From: JAJRXR01 sp041987545
GTDB taxonomy: Bacteria > Planctomycetota > Phycisphaerae > Phycisphaerales > UBA1924
Assembly: GCA_041987545.1 (NCBI GenBank)
Contig: JBHIWH010000009.1
Location: forward strand, 1-64,000
Length of the DNA stretch: 64,000 nucleotides
Direction of reading: 5' to 3'
Positions 41,254 to 50,500 of this stretch are shown here, one piece after another. The position numbers were made by a program, and so were the translations under genes. Position 1 is the stretch's first letter. Every line of letters begins with the position of its first letter. The notes under the pieces were generated by a model. That model ran no database searches. It saw only the letters and a list, made by a program, of their open reading frames with translations, and was not told where the DNA came from.

Positions 41254-44200
41254 TCAGGGGGCGCCCGGCGCCGGCCTGTTGACTGGGCTGAAGACGACGA
41301 CGTGCGGTTCCGCGCTCAGGGTGATCGTCGCGCCCTTCTCGAGGGGCGTGGGCAGGCCATCCACCAGGGCGCTGTACGACCCGCCGGCGGGCGGGCCGAC
41401 GATGAGCCCGCCCGGCGCCTCCGGCGCCGACCGGATCGTCAGGACGGCCCGGTCGCCGTCACCCCGGTAGGAGTAGGCGAGCACGCCCCACCGTGTCGCG
41501 AGCCGCTCGACGCCGACGCCCTCCTCGGAGCGGATCCACTCGGGATCGACGCCCGGGGCGATGACGAGCGTGTCGCCCCGCTCGAAGGCGAAGAGCGCGT
41601 GCAGCGAGAGGATGAAGGCCGAGCCGACCCAGGTGTGCGGGATGTCGCCGACGAAGCCGGGCGTCGCCATGTCGCGGTAGGCGACCTCGGGCCACTGGTT
41701 CCACGCGGCCGGGCTGCGGTAGCGCACGAGCCAGTCCAGCAGCGCCCGGGCGCGCTCGGGCTCGCCCAGTCGCACGAAGGCGCCGGCGAGGCGGAACTCG
41801 TAGGGCGTGAAGTCGCGCCACTCGATCTGGTCGTCGCGTCGGGCCTCGAAGTGGGCCCAGTAGCGGTCGAACGTGGAGCGGAGGAGTGGATCGATGCTCG
41901 AGCCGAGGTTGTCGCCCGGGAAGACGGCGATGGACGTGGAGGTCGCGTCGAAGTCGCCGAGCTCGACGCACCCGGGGACGTACCCGATGCCGTGCGTCTC
42001 GGCCGCCAGGCGGATCGAGTCGTAGAGGCTGTCGCGGAACTCGCCGGCGAGGGCGGCGTACTCCCGCTCGAGATCGGAGTCGCCCAGCTCGCCCGCGATC
42101 GAGGCCGCGTCGCGCAGGCCACGGAGCACGAAGAAGTCGTCCCAGTACGAGTGCATCGGCTTGGCGGAGTAGCCCTCGTGGCTGATGGACTCGGGCACGA
42201 GGCCGGCCTTGGCGCGCTGCAGGGGGTCGGGCGAGCCGGTGTACTCGGGCGTGAGCCGGCGGGCGCGGAGGGCCCGCAAGTACTCGACGCCGCGCCGGAC
42301 GCGCGGGAAGTGACGCTCCAGGAACGCGCGGTCGCCGGTCGCGAGGTAGGTTTGCCAGACGACGAAGATCAGCTGCCCTGTCGAGTCGTGCTCGTCCACG
42401 GGGTCCGGGCCCCGGTGATCGACGACGCAGGGGACCTTGCCCGAGTCGTACTGGTAGGGGGCGTACCAATCGACGAACGCCCGCGCTCGGTCGGCGTGAC
42501 CGGACGCGATGAGCGCGAGGGACGTGATCGAACCGTCGCGGATCCAGCTCCGCTCGTACGTCCGCGAGCCGGGCTGGATGGCGGGTCCGTCCTGGTTGAC
42601 GAGGATGTGCGCGAGCGTGGTCCGGGCGGCCCGCGCAAGCTCGGCGGCGGGCTCGGGCAGGTCGAGACGCGGCGCGTCGAGCAGCGCCGCCCATCGGCGA
42701 CGTTCACGCTCGATTGTGGCGTCGAAGTCGAGGCCTGAAGTCTCGGGCGGGGCGGATTCACGCTCCGCGATCGATGTCGCGATCACGACCTCCCGCGACT
42801 GCGCTGGCGCGAGATCCAGGTCGTACCGGATCGCGGCGCAGGCGAACCCCTGGGAGGACGCGGCCGTCTCCATCGTCCCCTCGGCGGCGCGGAGGCGCGG
42901 GAGGATCGCGTCGGTATCAACGGCTGCCGCGGCGGCGGCGTCCGCTGGGCTGAGCGCCATGACTCGCCCGTGCTCGTTGATCGTGATGGAATCGACCCGG
43001 GCGTGGGCGGCGTGCACCGGCGAGAATCCCCCGACGATGTTGAGCCGCTGCCAGGGGGGGAGGGCCTGGAACGGACGGGCGGCGAGAGCCAGGCCGACTT
43101 GCCGCGGCGCCGTCCCCGTGTTTGTGACCCGGTACCGGACGAGCAGCACGGCCGCCCCGGGCTCGCCCGTACCCACCGCCGTGGTCTCCAAGACGAGGTC
43201 GTCGACGTCCCAGCGGACGGTCGGGATGGGCAGGCTGTCGTCCTCGAGCGATCGGGAGATCTCGGCGTCCGCCCAGGTGATGTCCGCGTCCTCGGCGAGC
43301 AGGAACGGCTCGATCGTGAAGCCGCCCTTGCGGAGCTCGACCGCGCCGTCCGCCGTCACGAGCGCCTCGTCGTCGTCGCCGGGGAGCCCGACGACCGTCC
43401 AGGGCGTGTGCTCGCCCGCGAAGTACCGCGGGAACGAGCCGCGGGGCCCTGTCGCGGCGCGTCTGGCCAGGAAGTCGTTGGGGTCGACCGCCTCGTCGAT
43501 CGGGCAGAAGTGGACGGACTCGAGCGCCGCGCCGAGCTCGCTCGTGGGCGGCATGCGGACACGGACGGCCTCGATCTCGGTCTCCGGCGTGTAGAACGCG
43601 TGCGGCCCGGCGCCGCCCTCGACGCGGCGCGTGTCCGTGCCGCCGCCTGGCAGCTCCAGGATCAGCTCGTAGTTCGCCGGCGTGTGCGCCGGATCCCAGC
43701 CCAGCTCGACGGCGTTGATCTCGACGGGCGAGTCGAAGCGGAACTCGATCCAGGAAGGGTCGCCCGGCGCCGCCCGCCACGGGAGCGCCCCGTCGCCCTC
43801 GACATCCGACCCCGAGTCGCCGACGCCGACGCGGACGCGCGGGTCGACGGGGCGGGGCTCCCGCTCGGGGAGGGGTTCGTACAGGAGTTCATCGAGGAAG
43901 ATCTCGCCCGCGCCGCCCTCGCTGGCCGCGATCGCGAACTCGATCCAGCCGATGACCGCGAGGGGATCGCCCCCGGACGGCCCCCAGGCGAACTCGAAGT
44001 GCCGGCGTTTCTGGGCGAGGCGCGTCCAGACGCCCGGCGGCGCGTACCCGCGTCGGTTGACCCACCAGACGTCGTCTCCCGTGGGGCTGACGAGCTTGAG
44101 CTCGAGGTCGTTGGCGGGGGCGTCGCCCCGGACGTCGAGGGAGAGCCTGTAGTTCGGGTCGAGGGGCAGATCGACGCGCTTGCGGACGATGCAGAAGCCG

Positions 44201-44430
44201 GCGCCCGCCGAGAAGTCGTAGGCGACCCGCATGGCGCCGCCGCCATCGCGCGCCGCCGGGGAGACTCGGCATTCCACGCCGTCGGACGCGATGACCTCCC
44301 AGTCCGAGATGTCCTCGAAGTCCTCGAGGACGCGGGGCTGGGCGAACGCCGGCGGGATCCAGGCGCCGAGGGCGAGGAGCATGAACGCGGCGACGACGAG
44401 CGGCGTGCGCGCTCGGATTGGGTGATTCAT
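41254..44430 (-). CDS. Large secreted protein: carbohydrate-binding modules plus six-hairpin glycosidase-like domain
   Basis: A 1058-residue exported protein with a signal peptide of about 34 residues. A beta-sandwich (about 36-190, RVLEDFEDISDWEVIASDG) resembles CIA30/CBM-type domains. A discoidin-like module (about 200-320) follows, then a beta-rich region and an (alpha/alpha)6 barrel (about 610-930) with YERSWIRDGSITSLALI, DEHDSTGQLIFVVWQTYLAT and TPYEFRLAGAFVRLGEPE, as in clan GH-L/GH15/GH63-like enzymes. YERSWIRDG and TPYEFR hold candidate acidic catalytic residues. Substrate unknown; the locus suggests a glucan. The start overlaps the upstream gene by 4 bp (ATGA). Confidence 0.75.
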   Translation of the reverse strand: MNHPIRARTPLVVAAFMLLALGAWIPPAFAQPRVLEDFEDISDWEVIASDGVECRVSPAARDGGGAMRVAYDFSAGAGFCIVRKRVDLPLDPNYRLSLDVRGDAPANDLELKLVSPTGDDVWWVNRRGYAPPGVWTRLAQKRRHFEFAWGPSGGDPLAVIGWIEFAIAASEGGAGEIFLDELLYEPLPEREPRPVDPRVRVGVGDSGSDVEGDGALPWRAAPGDPSWIEFRFDSPVEINAVELGWDPAHTPANYELILELPGGGTDTRRVEGGAGPHAFYTPETEIEAVRVRMPPTSELGAALESVHFCPIDEAVDPNDFLARRAATGPRGSFPRYFAGEHTPWTVVGLPGDDDEALVTADGAVELRKGGFTIEPFLLAEDADITWADAEISRSLEDDSLPIPTVRWDVDDLVLETTAVGTGEPGAAVLLVRYRVTNTGTAPRQVGLALAARPFQALPPWQRLNIVGGFSPVHAAHARVDSITINEHGRVMALSPADAAAAAAVDTDAILPRLRAAEGTMETAASSQGFACAAIRYDLDLAPAQSREVVIATSIAERESAPPETSGLDFDATIERERRRWAALLDAPRLDLPEPAAELARAARTTLAHILVNQDGPAIQPGSRTYERSWIRDGSITSLALIASGHADRARAFVDWYAPYQYDSGKVPCVVDHRGPDPVDEHDSTGQLIFVVWQTYLATGDRAFLERHFPRVRRGVEYLRALRARRLTPEYTGSPDPLQRAKAGLVPESISHEGYSAKPMHSYWDDFFVLRGLRDAASIAGELGDSDLEREYAALAGEFRDSLYDSIRLAAETHGIGYVPGCVELGDFDATSTSIAVFPGDNLGSSIDPLLRSTFDRYWAHFEARRDDQIEWRDFTPYEFRLAGAFVRLGEPERARALLDWLVRYRSPAAWNQWPEVAYRDMATPGFVGDIPHTWVGSAFILSLHALFAFERGDTLVIAPGVDPEWIRSEEGVGVERLATRWGVLAYSYRGDGDRAVLTIRSAPEAPGGLIVGPPAGGSYSALVDGLPTPLEKGATITLSAEPHVVVFSPVNRPAPGAP

Positions 44431-46751
44431 GGGCATCCGGCGGCGAAGGCGGCGAGGAACGCGACCACGTCGCTGAAGTCCCAGGCGCCGAACGGCTCGG
44501 CCAGATCGCCGGCGGGGTCCATCGCCGCGAACGCCGAGAGGAACGCGACGACGTCGGAGAAGTCCAGGGCGCCGAAGGGCTCTGCCAGGTCCGCCGGGCA
44601 TGGCGCGTCGTAGGGGCGGGCCAGCACGAGGTCGATCGACCCCGGCTCGATCAGCTCGGAGAGCGCGAGGGCGCCGAGCGCGACGTCGGGCAGGGCGGCG
44701 TCGCCCGGGGCGAAGGCCGGGTTCTCGGCGGAGCGGCGGAAGAGCAGCGAGGCGCCCGACTCGAACTGCTGGCGGGCGCCGTGCCTGTACGCGTGGTACG
44801 CCGCGACGGCGGGCGCCGTGTCACCAAGGGCGGAGAACGCCATGAGCGCGGGCAGCGACGTCACGTCGCCCGGGTGGTCGCCGAGCGAGTCGGCGTGGTA
44901 GCCGCCCCACTCGGGCGCGGTCGTGCCCGCGGAGAAGACGGTCATGAACGGGGGCGCGTTGTCGTCGGTCCAGGCGGCGTTGGAGGCGAGCAGGTTCGCC
45001 AGGTGGGCCCGCCACTCGGGGCTCTCTCGGTAGGGCCGCTGCACGAGCGCCGAGTAGAGCGAGACGAACGCGGCCTGGTAGGCGCCGGGCGAGCCCGAGG
45101 TGATCGGCTGGCCCGTCAGGAAGCTCGCCGAGGGCAGCTGCGATCGGTCGAGCCAGTGCTCGAGCGCGGGCTGCGCATCGGCGAAGGCGGCGGCCTGCTC
45201 GACGAAGATGATCCCTTCGTGGAACGGGGAGGATGCGCTGCCGGGCGCCGGCCCGCCCCCGGGCTGGGCCCGGAAGTACAGGGCGTGCGAGCCGGGCGCG
45301 ATGAAGTCGTCCCATTCCTGGACGCGCTGGATGATCGCGTCGGCCGCGTCGCCGATTGTGGTGTTGCTCGGGTAGAAGTCCCGCGCGCGGGCGGCGGCGA
45401 AGACGATGTGCATGGTGCTCAGCGTCGCGAACTCGGCGTTCCACCCGCCCGGCTGGACGCCCCCGGTCGCGGGATCGATCCAGTGGCGGATGTGCCCGTC
45501 GGCCGACACGCTGGGCCCGATGCCGTCGGGGGCGAGGCCCGCGTACCGCTCCAGGATCTGCGCGACCAGGCCCTCGGCGGCCGCGTCGTCCGCGAGGTGA
45601 TCGCTCATGAGCAGAAGCAGAACTGTCCACGCCGCGGCGTCCGGGGTGGCGGGATGGAAACGCGTTCCGCCGGCGGCGACGTCCGCGTCGATCACCCACC
45701 CCGGCGGCTCGCCGTCGGGCGAGATCAGGCCCTTGGCAAAGTGGACGCCCTGGGCGAACTCGTCGGCGAGCCACGCCTCGAACGGCAGGCGAGTGTCGAG
45801 TGTCTCGGAGACGAGGATGGCGTCCTCGTCGGCGCCGACGAGCAGGCGCCCGCAGGCCGTGGCGGCGACGTCGTGCACGTCCTGGCCCGCGTCGAGGTAC
45901 TCGGTCGGGGCCCACGCCTGGATGCCCAGCGCCTGCAGATCGGTCGCGTGCAGGAGGCGGCCGGAGTCGGCGGCGATGTAGACGCCGCGGGTGCTGGTGT
46001 CTCCGAACTGGTCGGAGTGGGCGATGCCGCGGGCGCCGACGAGGTCGCCGACGCGGGTGAACAGGGGCGGGGTCTGGCCGGCGTCGGCGCGGTAGAAGCC
46101 TTCGTTGGTGGCGGCGTAGAGATTCCCGAGCGCGCGGTCGAGGGCGATGCCGCGGATCGGCGCGCCCGCGCCGGGGCCGGCGGTCCCGAGGATCGCGCCG
46201 GCGGTGTCGTTCCGCTGGGCGCGGTACACGCGGAGGCCGGCGGCCGTCGTGCCGACAAACAACCGCCCGCCCGCGTGGAGCATCGCCAGGTGCGGGTGGG
46301 CGGCGCCGTCGTCGTGCAGCTCGGCGCGGACGAAGACGGAGAGCGCGTCCGTGTACGAGTCATACCGGAGGACGGCGTCCGAGCCGAGCCCGTCGGGCGG
46401 CGTCGTGTCGTCGTGCACGAGGATGAACAGGAGCCTCCCGGACTCGGACCACGCGAGCGCGCCGGGCCCGTCGGGCCCGGGGCCCAGGTCCATCCAGGGC
46501 AGGAGGGCGGCGATCTCGGCCCCGCTGATCGTGCGCGACAGGGCGGCGCGGACGTCGCGGATCTCGACCGTGTCCTCGAGCGTGTCGGCCGCGGCGTACC
46601 GACCGGAGAGCGACGCCGCGGCGACGGCGGCGGTCTCGTCGGGACCCGACACGGGCCAGGCCGCCGGGTCTGGCGCGGCGGGGGCCGTGACGCACGCGAG
46701 CGCGAGCGTCGTACAGCAACCGATCAGTCGTGCGGATCGCGGCGGGCGCAT
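44427..46751 (-). CDS. Secreted glycosidase-like protein with dockerin-like tail
   Basis: A 774-residue exported protein. A signal peptide (about 1-25) precedes a propeller-like region (about 60-330: LAWSESGRLLFILVHDD, LFVGTTAAGLRVYRA). A helical region (about 345-690) follows, with repeated hairpins (PHTP-free; GGWNAEFATLSTMHIVFAA, FHEGIIFVEQAAAFAD) as in alpha/alpha toroids. It ends in two dockerin-like modules, AEPFGALDFSDVVAFLSAFA and AEPFGAWDFSDVVAFLAAFA, closing with GCP. No known GH family is assigned. It begins 6 bp after the lacI-type stop, so it belongs to the regulator's operon and its expression should follow the inducing sugar. Confidence 0.72.
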   Translation of the reverse strand: MRPPRSARLIGCCTTLALACVTAPAAPDPAAWPVSGPDETAAVAAASLSGRYAAADTLEDTVEIRDVRAALSRTISGAEIAALLPWMDLGPGPDGPGALAWSESGRLLFILVHDDTTPPDGLGSDAVLRYDSYTDALSVFVRAELHDDGAAHPHLAMLHAGGRLFVGTTAAGLRVYRAQRNDTAGAILGTAGPGAGAPIRGIALDRALGNLYAATNEGFYRADAGQTPPLFTRVGDLVGARGIAHSDQFGDTSTRGVYIAADSGRLLHATDLQALGIQAWAPTEYLDAGQDVHDVAATACGRLLVGADEDAILVSETLDTRLPFEAWLADEFAQGVHFAKGLISPDGEPPGWVIDADVAAGGTRFHPATPDAAAWTVLLLLMSDHLADDAAAEGLVAQILERYAGLAPDGIGPSVSADGHIRHWIDPATGGVQPGGWNAEFATLSTMHIVFAAARARDFYPSNTTIGDAADAIIQRVQEWDDFIAPGSHALYFRAQPGGGPAPGSASSPFHEGIIFVEQAAAFADAQPALEHWLDRSQLPSASFLTGQPITSGSPGAYQAAFVSLYSALVQRPYRESPEWRAHLANLLASNAAWTDDNAPPFMTVFSAGTTAPEWGGYHADSLGDHPGDVTSLPALMAFSALGDTAPAVAAYHAYRHGARQQFESGASLLFRRSAENPAFAPGDAALPDVALGALALSELIEPGSIDLVLARPYDAPCPADLAEPFGALDFSDVVAFLSAFAAMDPAGDLAEPFGAWDFSDVVAFLAAFAAGCP

Positions 46752-46757
46752 CCCGGG

Positions 46758-47819
46758 TCAGCTCCCGTCGCCGGTCAGGCGGCTGGAGTCGCGGACGACG
46801 AGCGACGTGGCGAGCCGCGCGTGCCGCGGCGCGCTGCCCGGGCTCTCGAGCCTGCGGATGAGGGCGTTGACCGCCTCGGCGCCCATGTCCGCGACGGGCA
46901 GACGGACCGAGGACAGCTTGGGCCGCAGGAAGCTGCTCAGGTGCGAGTCGTCGAACCCGACGAGGCGGAGGTCCCCGGGCAGCGACAGCCCGTGGTCACG
47001 GGCGGCGTTGGCGATGCCGATCGCGATCTCGTCGTTGCCGGCGAGCACGGCGGCGCCGTGGAGCTTGTTCCGCTTGATCATCCGCTCGGCCCAGTCCCAG
47101 CCCCAGTCGAACGAGTACTCGCCGTGGGCGATCTGCTCGGGGGCGGGCTGGCGCCCGTCGCGGCGGAGCCCCTCGACGAAGGCGGCGGTCCGCTCGTCGG
47201 AGTCGAGGTTGCCCACGTGACCTCCCACGAAGTAGCACTTGGACGCGGGCGTGCCCTCGAGCAGGTGGGCGACGGCGGCGATGGCGCCCGAGACGTTGTC
47301 GAAGCTGATCGTGTCCACCGCGACGCCCGGGCGGTCGATACCCATGACGACCGTCGGCAGCGCGAGCTGGGCGATGGCGTCCAGGTCCACCCGCGACCGC
47401 TCGGTGAGCATGACGATGAGGCCGTCGGCCAGGTCGAGGGCGAACGCGTTGGCCGGCCCGTCCTCCGGTCGGTGGGCGTTGGAGCTGACCAGGACGTGGT
47501 AGCCCAGCTCGCGGGCGCGGTCGTCGGCCGAGCGCATCAGCTCGGAGTAGAAGTCGCCGTAGATGTCCGGGAGCGAGACGCCGATCACGCGGCTGCGCCG
47601 GGTGAGCAGGCCCTTGGCGAACAGGTTCGGGCGGTAGCCCAGCTCGTCGACCGCCTTCTGGACCTTGCGGGCCGTCGCGGGCGAGACGCGTTCGGGCGTG
47701 TTGAGGGCGCGGCTGACCGTGGCGATCGAGACGCCCGACCGCTCGGCGACGTTGCGGATCGAGACCCCGTTGCGTCCGCCGCGGGCGGCGGGGTCCGGGC
47801 TTGTCTCCTGGGCGCCCAT
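46758..47819 (-). CDS. LacI-family transcriptional regulator
   Basis: A 353-residue repressor. The helix-turn-helix and hinge are canonical: VSIRNVAERSGVSIATVSRAL and YRPNLFAKGL. The periplasmic-binding-protein-like sensor domain has VIGVSLPDIYGDFYSELMRS, VLAGNDEIAIGIANAARDHG and LVGFDDSHLSSFLRPKLSSV. The ligand is unknown and is probably a beta-glucan-derived sugar given the neighbours. The ATG is 8 nt after TATCAT, which suggests a nearly leaderless message. A matching operator lies between its -35 and -10, so it likely represses itself and the two glycosidase-like genes that follow. Confidence 0.93.
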   Translation of the reverse strand: MGAQETSPDPAARGGRNGVSIRNVAERSGVSIATVSRALNTPERVSPATARKVQKAVDELGYRPNLFAKGLLTRRSRVIGVSLPDIYGDFYSELMRSADDRARELGYHVLVSSNAHRPEDGPANAFALDLADGLIVMLTERSRVDLDAIAQLALPTVVMGIDRPGVAVDTISFDNVSGAIAAVAHLLEGTPASKCYFVGGHVGNLDSDERTAAFVEGLRRDGRQPAPEQIAHGEYSFDWGWDWAERMIKRNKLHGAAVLAGNDEIAIGIANAARDHGLSLPGDLRLVGFDDSHLSSFLRPKLSSVRLPVADMGAEAVNALIRRLESPGSAPRHARLATSLVVRDSSRLTGDGS

Positions 47820-47827
47820 CGGGGAGG

Positions 47828-47861
47828 ATGATAGCCGATGAAAGCGTTTACACAAAGGGCA
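47828..47861 (-). promoter_or_regulatory. lacI-type promoter with operator 1 (TGAAAGCGTTTACA)
   Basis: On the minus strand TTTGTG and TATCAT (47828-47833) are 17 bp apart, and the 14-bp operator (47839-47852) fills the spacer. On the plus strand the operator overlaps the first codons of the GH144-like gene, so binding would block both directions. Confidence 0.75.
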
Positions 47862-49379
47862 CGCTCGGTGGCTCTGGCGTCGGGGGCGTTGCTCGCGGCG
47901 TTGGTCGGGGTGTCGGCCGGGCCCGGCTGCGCCGCGTCGGGGGGGCCGCCAGAGGCCTCGCCGCCGAGGGCCGAGGCGGTCGTGATCGCCGGCGGGTCGG
48001 CGCCGCGCCCCCCGTTCGCGTTCTCGGACGAGGACGCCGCGCTGCTCGACGAGATCCAGCGCGCATCCTTCGCGTTCTTCTGGGAAGCGGTCAGCCCGGA
48101 GACGGGGATGGTCTACGACCGGACGAGCAGCGACGTGATCAGCGTCGCGGGCGTGGGGTTCCAGCTCTCGGCGCTGCCGATCGGCGTGGAACGCGGGTGG
48201 ATCACGCGCGAGCAGGGCGAGCGGCGGGCGCTGTTGATCCTCCGGGCATTGGAGCGCGAGCCTTCGAACCGGAAGGCGGGGCTGTTCTACCACTTCCTGG
48301 AGCCGCACGACGCGTCGCCCCGACGAGTCGGGGCCGAGCTGGTGGTCAGCACGATCGACTCGGCGGTGCTCTTCGCCGGGATGATCACGGTCGGCGAGTA
48401 CTTCGGGGGTGAGACACGGGAGATCGGCCGGAGGCTCGTCCGGCAGGCGGACTGGTCGATCTTCCTGCAGGAGACGGGCTCGGGGCTGGAGGGGGGCTAT
48501 GTCAGCCTCGGCTGGCGCCCGGCCAGCGACGAGGACCCGACCGGGGACGGGTCGTTGATCGAGTATTCCTGGATCGACAGCGGCGACGAGCACCGGCTCG
48601 TGACGTTCATGGGCGTCTGCGCGCCCGACGAGGGGCATCGGATCCCGGCCCGGCGGTACTACGCCCTCAGGCGGCAGCTGGGCGCCCACGAGGCGACCGG
48701 CCCGCTCGTCTGGTTCCCGTACTCGGGGGCGCTGTTTACGTCGTTCTTCGCGCACTGCTGGATCGACTACGCGAGCCTCGGCACGGACGACCCGGGCGCG
48801 CGGGGCGTGCCGTCGCGTTGCCGCGTCGACTGGTGGGAGAACAGCCGCAGGCACGTGAACCTGCACCGGGCCCGCGCGCTCGAGAACCCGCGGGGGCTGC
48901 CGACGCTGGGCGAGCACGCGTGGGGGCTGAGCGCGTGCGACGGGCCGGGGGGGTACCTGGTCGCCGGGGTATTCCCGGATGCGGCGCCGATGCCGGGCGC
49001 GGTCGCGGACCGGGATTACTCGACGTACGAGCCGCCCGACCGCACGGGGGACGGGACGGTCCCGCCGTACGCGGCGGGGGCGTCGATCATGTTCGAGCCC
49101 GCGGCGGCGGTCGCGGCGCTGCGTTTCTACAAGGGTCTTCGTGACGCGGACGGCGAGCCGCTGGTCTGGCGTGAGCCCGGCGCGGGCGGGTACGGCCTGG
49201 CCGACGCGTTCAACCTCGGGGTTGAGGGCCAGCCTTGGGTCGCCGAGGACGACGTCGCGATCGACCACGGCCCGATGCTCCTGGGGATCGAGAACGCCCG
49301 GACGGGGCTGGTCTGGCGTCTCTTCGGGCGGGATCGGTCGATCCGGGAGGGTCTCGGGCGCCTGCGGCTGACCGACTAG
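47838..49379 (+). CDS. GH144-like glucanase (glucoamylase-like domain protein), lipoprotein
   Basis: A 513-residue exported protein with an N-terminal hydrophobic stretch and a lipobox-like AGPGC. The catalytic domain (about 65-505) is the glycoamylase-like (alpha/alpha)6 barrel of GH144, endo-beta-1,2-glucanases: FFWEAVSPETGMVYDR, SVAGVGFQLSALPIGVERGW, FYHFLEP, SLIEYSWIDSG, LFTSFFAHCWID and GLSACDGPGGYLVAG. The start is uncertain. ATG 47838 overlaps the operator, and GTG 47868 would leave the operator in the promoter and still give a signal peptide. Beta-1,2-glucan as substrate is a family-based inference. lacI is divergent, 18 bp away. Confidence 0.85.
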   Translation: MKAFTQRARSVALASGALLAALVGVSAGPGCAASGGPPEASPPRAEAVVIAGGSAPRPPFAFSDEDAALLDEIQRASFAFFWEAVSPETGMVYDRTSSDVISVAGVGFQLSALPIGVERGWITREQGERRALLILRALEREPSNRKAGLFYHFLEPHDASPRRVGAELVVSTIDSAVLFAGMITVGEYFGGETREIGRRLVRQADWSIFLQETGSGLEGGYVSLGWRPASDEDPTGDGSLIEYSWIDSGDEHRLVTFMGVCAPDEGHRIPARRYYALRRQLGAHEATGPLVWFPYSGALFTSFFAHCWIDYASLGTDDPGARGVPSRCRVDWWENSRRHVNLHRARALENPRGLPTLGEHAWGLSACDGPGGYLVAGVFPDAAPMPGAVADRDYSTYEPPDRTGDGTVPPYAAGASIMFEPAAAVAALRFYKGLRDADGEPLVWREPGAGGYGLADAFNLGVEGQPWVAEDDVAIDHGPMLLGIENARTGLVWRLFGRDRSIREGLGRLRLTD

Positions 49380-49412
49380 GATTTTGTACGGAAACGGGTG
49401 GTCAGATCGCGC

Positions 49413-49454
49413 TTGACAGGGGGATGCCCGGGCCGGACCATGTAAACGTTTACA
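49413..49454 (+). promoter_or_regulatory. Promoter with operator 2 (TGTAAACGTTTACA)
   Basis: TTGACA (49413-49418) is followed 17 bp later by GACCAT (49436-49441), a weak -10. The perfect 14-bp palindrome (49441-49454) starts at its last base and covers the start of transcription. It should control the PEP-CTERM gene and perhaps the GH94 gene beyond. Confidence 0.75.
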
Positions 49455-49564
49455 CGGCGTCGCGTCGGCCGGGGTCCCCGCCCGGGGCCGGGCCCGCGTC
49501 GCGGATCGGAGTTCACGCCGGCGAGTGTCGCCGCGAGCAGAGAGCAGAGAGAGAGGAGTCCGAC

Positions 49565-50344
49565 ATGAGGATCAGCACGACGATCGGGTTGCTGGCGCTG
49601 TGCGGGGGCGCGGGTCTCGCGCACGCGAGCGTGAGCGACATCGGCAGCTTCATCGACAATCCGCGCCTGTTCAACGATCGGCCGGACTCGAACCTGACGT
49701 ACATGAGCAACTTCGATACCGTCATGGGCTCGGTGTCCATCACGGAGAACTCGTACGGCGCCGGCGGGTTCGCGAACCGCCACGTCGCGTGGATGGGCGA
49801 CGACGCCGGCTCGAGCAAGGTCGACTTCGACTTCGGCGACGGCTGGGACATGAAGATGACCATGAACATCGCCCAGGCCGACAGCGTGGACAACGTCGAG
49901 GCCGGCTTCCAGTTCGACCTCTTCGGGTTCGGCATCTTCGGCCTGCTGTCCGGGCCCGGCGAGATCGCCGCCTTCGGCTCCGTCCTCCCCTTCCACTCCT
50001 TCGGCTCCGGCCTCTTCGACGTCGGCGACGACGTCATGCTCCGGATGATCCACCGCCCGGGCGACAGCGAGTTCGGCTCGACGCCTTCGACGATGGAGTA
50101 CATGTACAACAACCTGACGCAGGGCTCGGGCTGGGTGTCCAGCGGCGAGGTCGCGTTCACGACGCTCGAGGGCGGCATCCCCAGCAGCTTCGACATGTTC
50201 ATGGGCGTCGGCGCCCAGATCAACAACCCCGACGCGGACTTCGGCGCCGTCGATATCCGCTTCAGCCAGATCATGATCCCGGCGCCGGGCGGCCTCGCGG
50301 TCCTCGGGCTGGGCGGCATCGCCCTCACGCGCCGCAGGCGCTGA
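49565..50344 (+). CDS. PEP-CTERM sorted secreted protein
   Basis: A 259-residue exported protein. A signal peptide (about 1-21) is followed by a Gly/Phe/Asp-rich beta domain and a PEP-CTERM-type tail: IPAPGGLAVLGLGGIAL with terminal RRRR. Such tails are recognised by exosortase for processing and surface retention. The domain itself is not recognised. GAGAGGAG precedes the ATG, after a leader of about 110 nt from the operator-controlled promoter. Placed between two glucan enzymes under the same regulator, it may be a surface glycan-binding or matrix protein (inference). Confidence 0.82.
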   Translation: MRISTTIGLLALCGGAGLAHASVSDIGSFIDNPRLFNDRPDSNLTYMSNFDTVMGSVSITENSYGAGGFANRHVAWMGDDAGSSKVDFDFGDGWDMKMTMNIAQADSVDNVEAGFQFDLFGFGIFGLLSGPGEIAAFGSVLPFHSFGSGLFDVGDDVMLRMIHRPGDSEFGSTPSTMEYMYNNLTQGSGWVSSGEVAFTTLEGGIPSSFDMFMGVGAQINNPDADFGAVDIRFSQIMIPAPGGLAVLGLGGIALTRRRR

Positions 50345-50394
50345 GTCTCTCTCGTTCCGCGGGGCTCTCCCCCGCGTGTCTTTGAATCACGGCT

Positions 50395-50425
50395 GGCGGG
50401 GGCCGAGACGCCCCCGCCGCCTTTC
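50395..50425 (+). terminator. GC-rich terminator-like hairpin
   Basis: GGCGGGGGC (50395-50403) and GCCCCCGCC (50410-50418) form a 9-bp stem with loop CGAGAC, followed by GCCTTTC. The T-tract is short, so termination may be partial and allow read-through into GH94. Confidence 0.55.
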
Positions 50426-50500
50426 ACGGGGCCTTCTGCGGGCGATCACGAGGACGCCGCCCGGCCGGCCCGATGAGCGGACCAGCGAGGACGAACGGGC

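Noticed and set aside
47822..47832. GATGAT as a leaderless -10 for the GH144-like gene
   Set aside because: It lacks the TA of the other boxes, overlaps the lacI -10 on the opposite strand, and the true start of this gene is uncertain.
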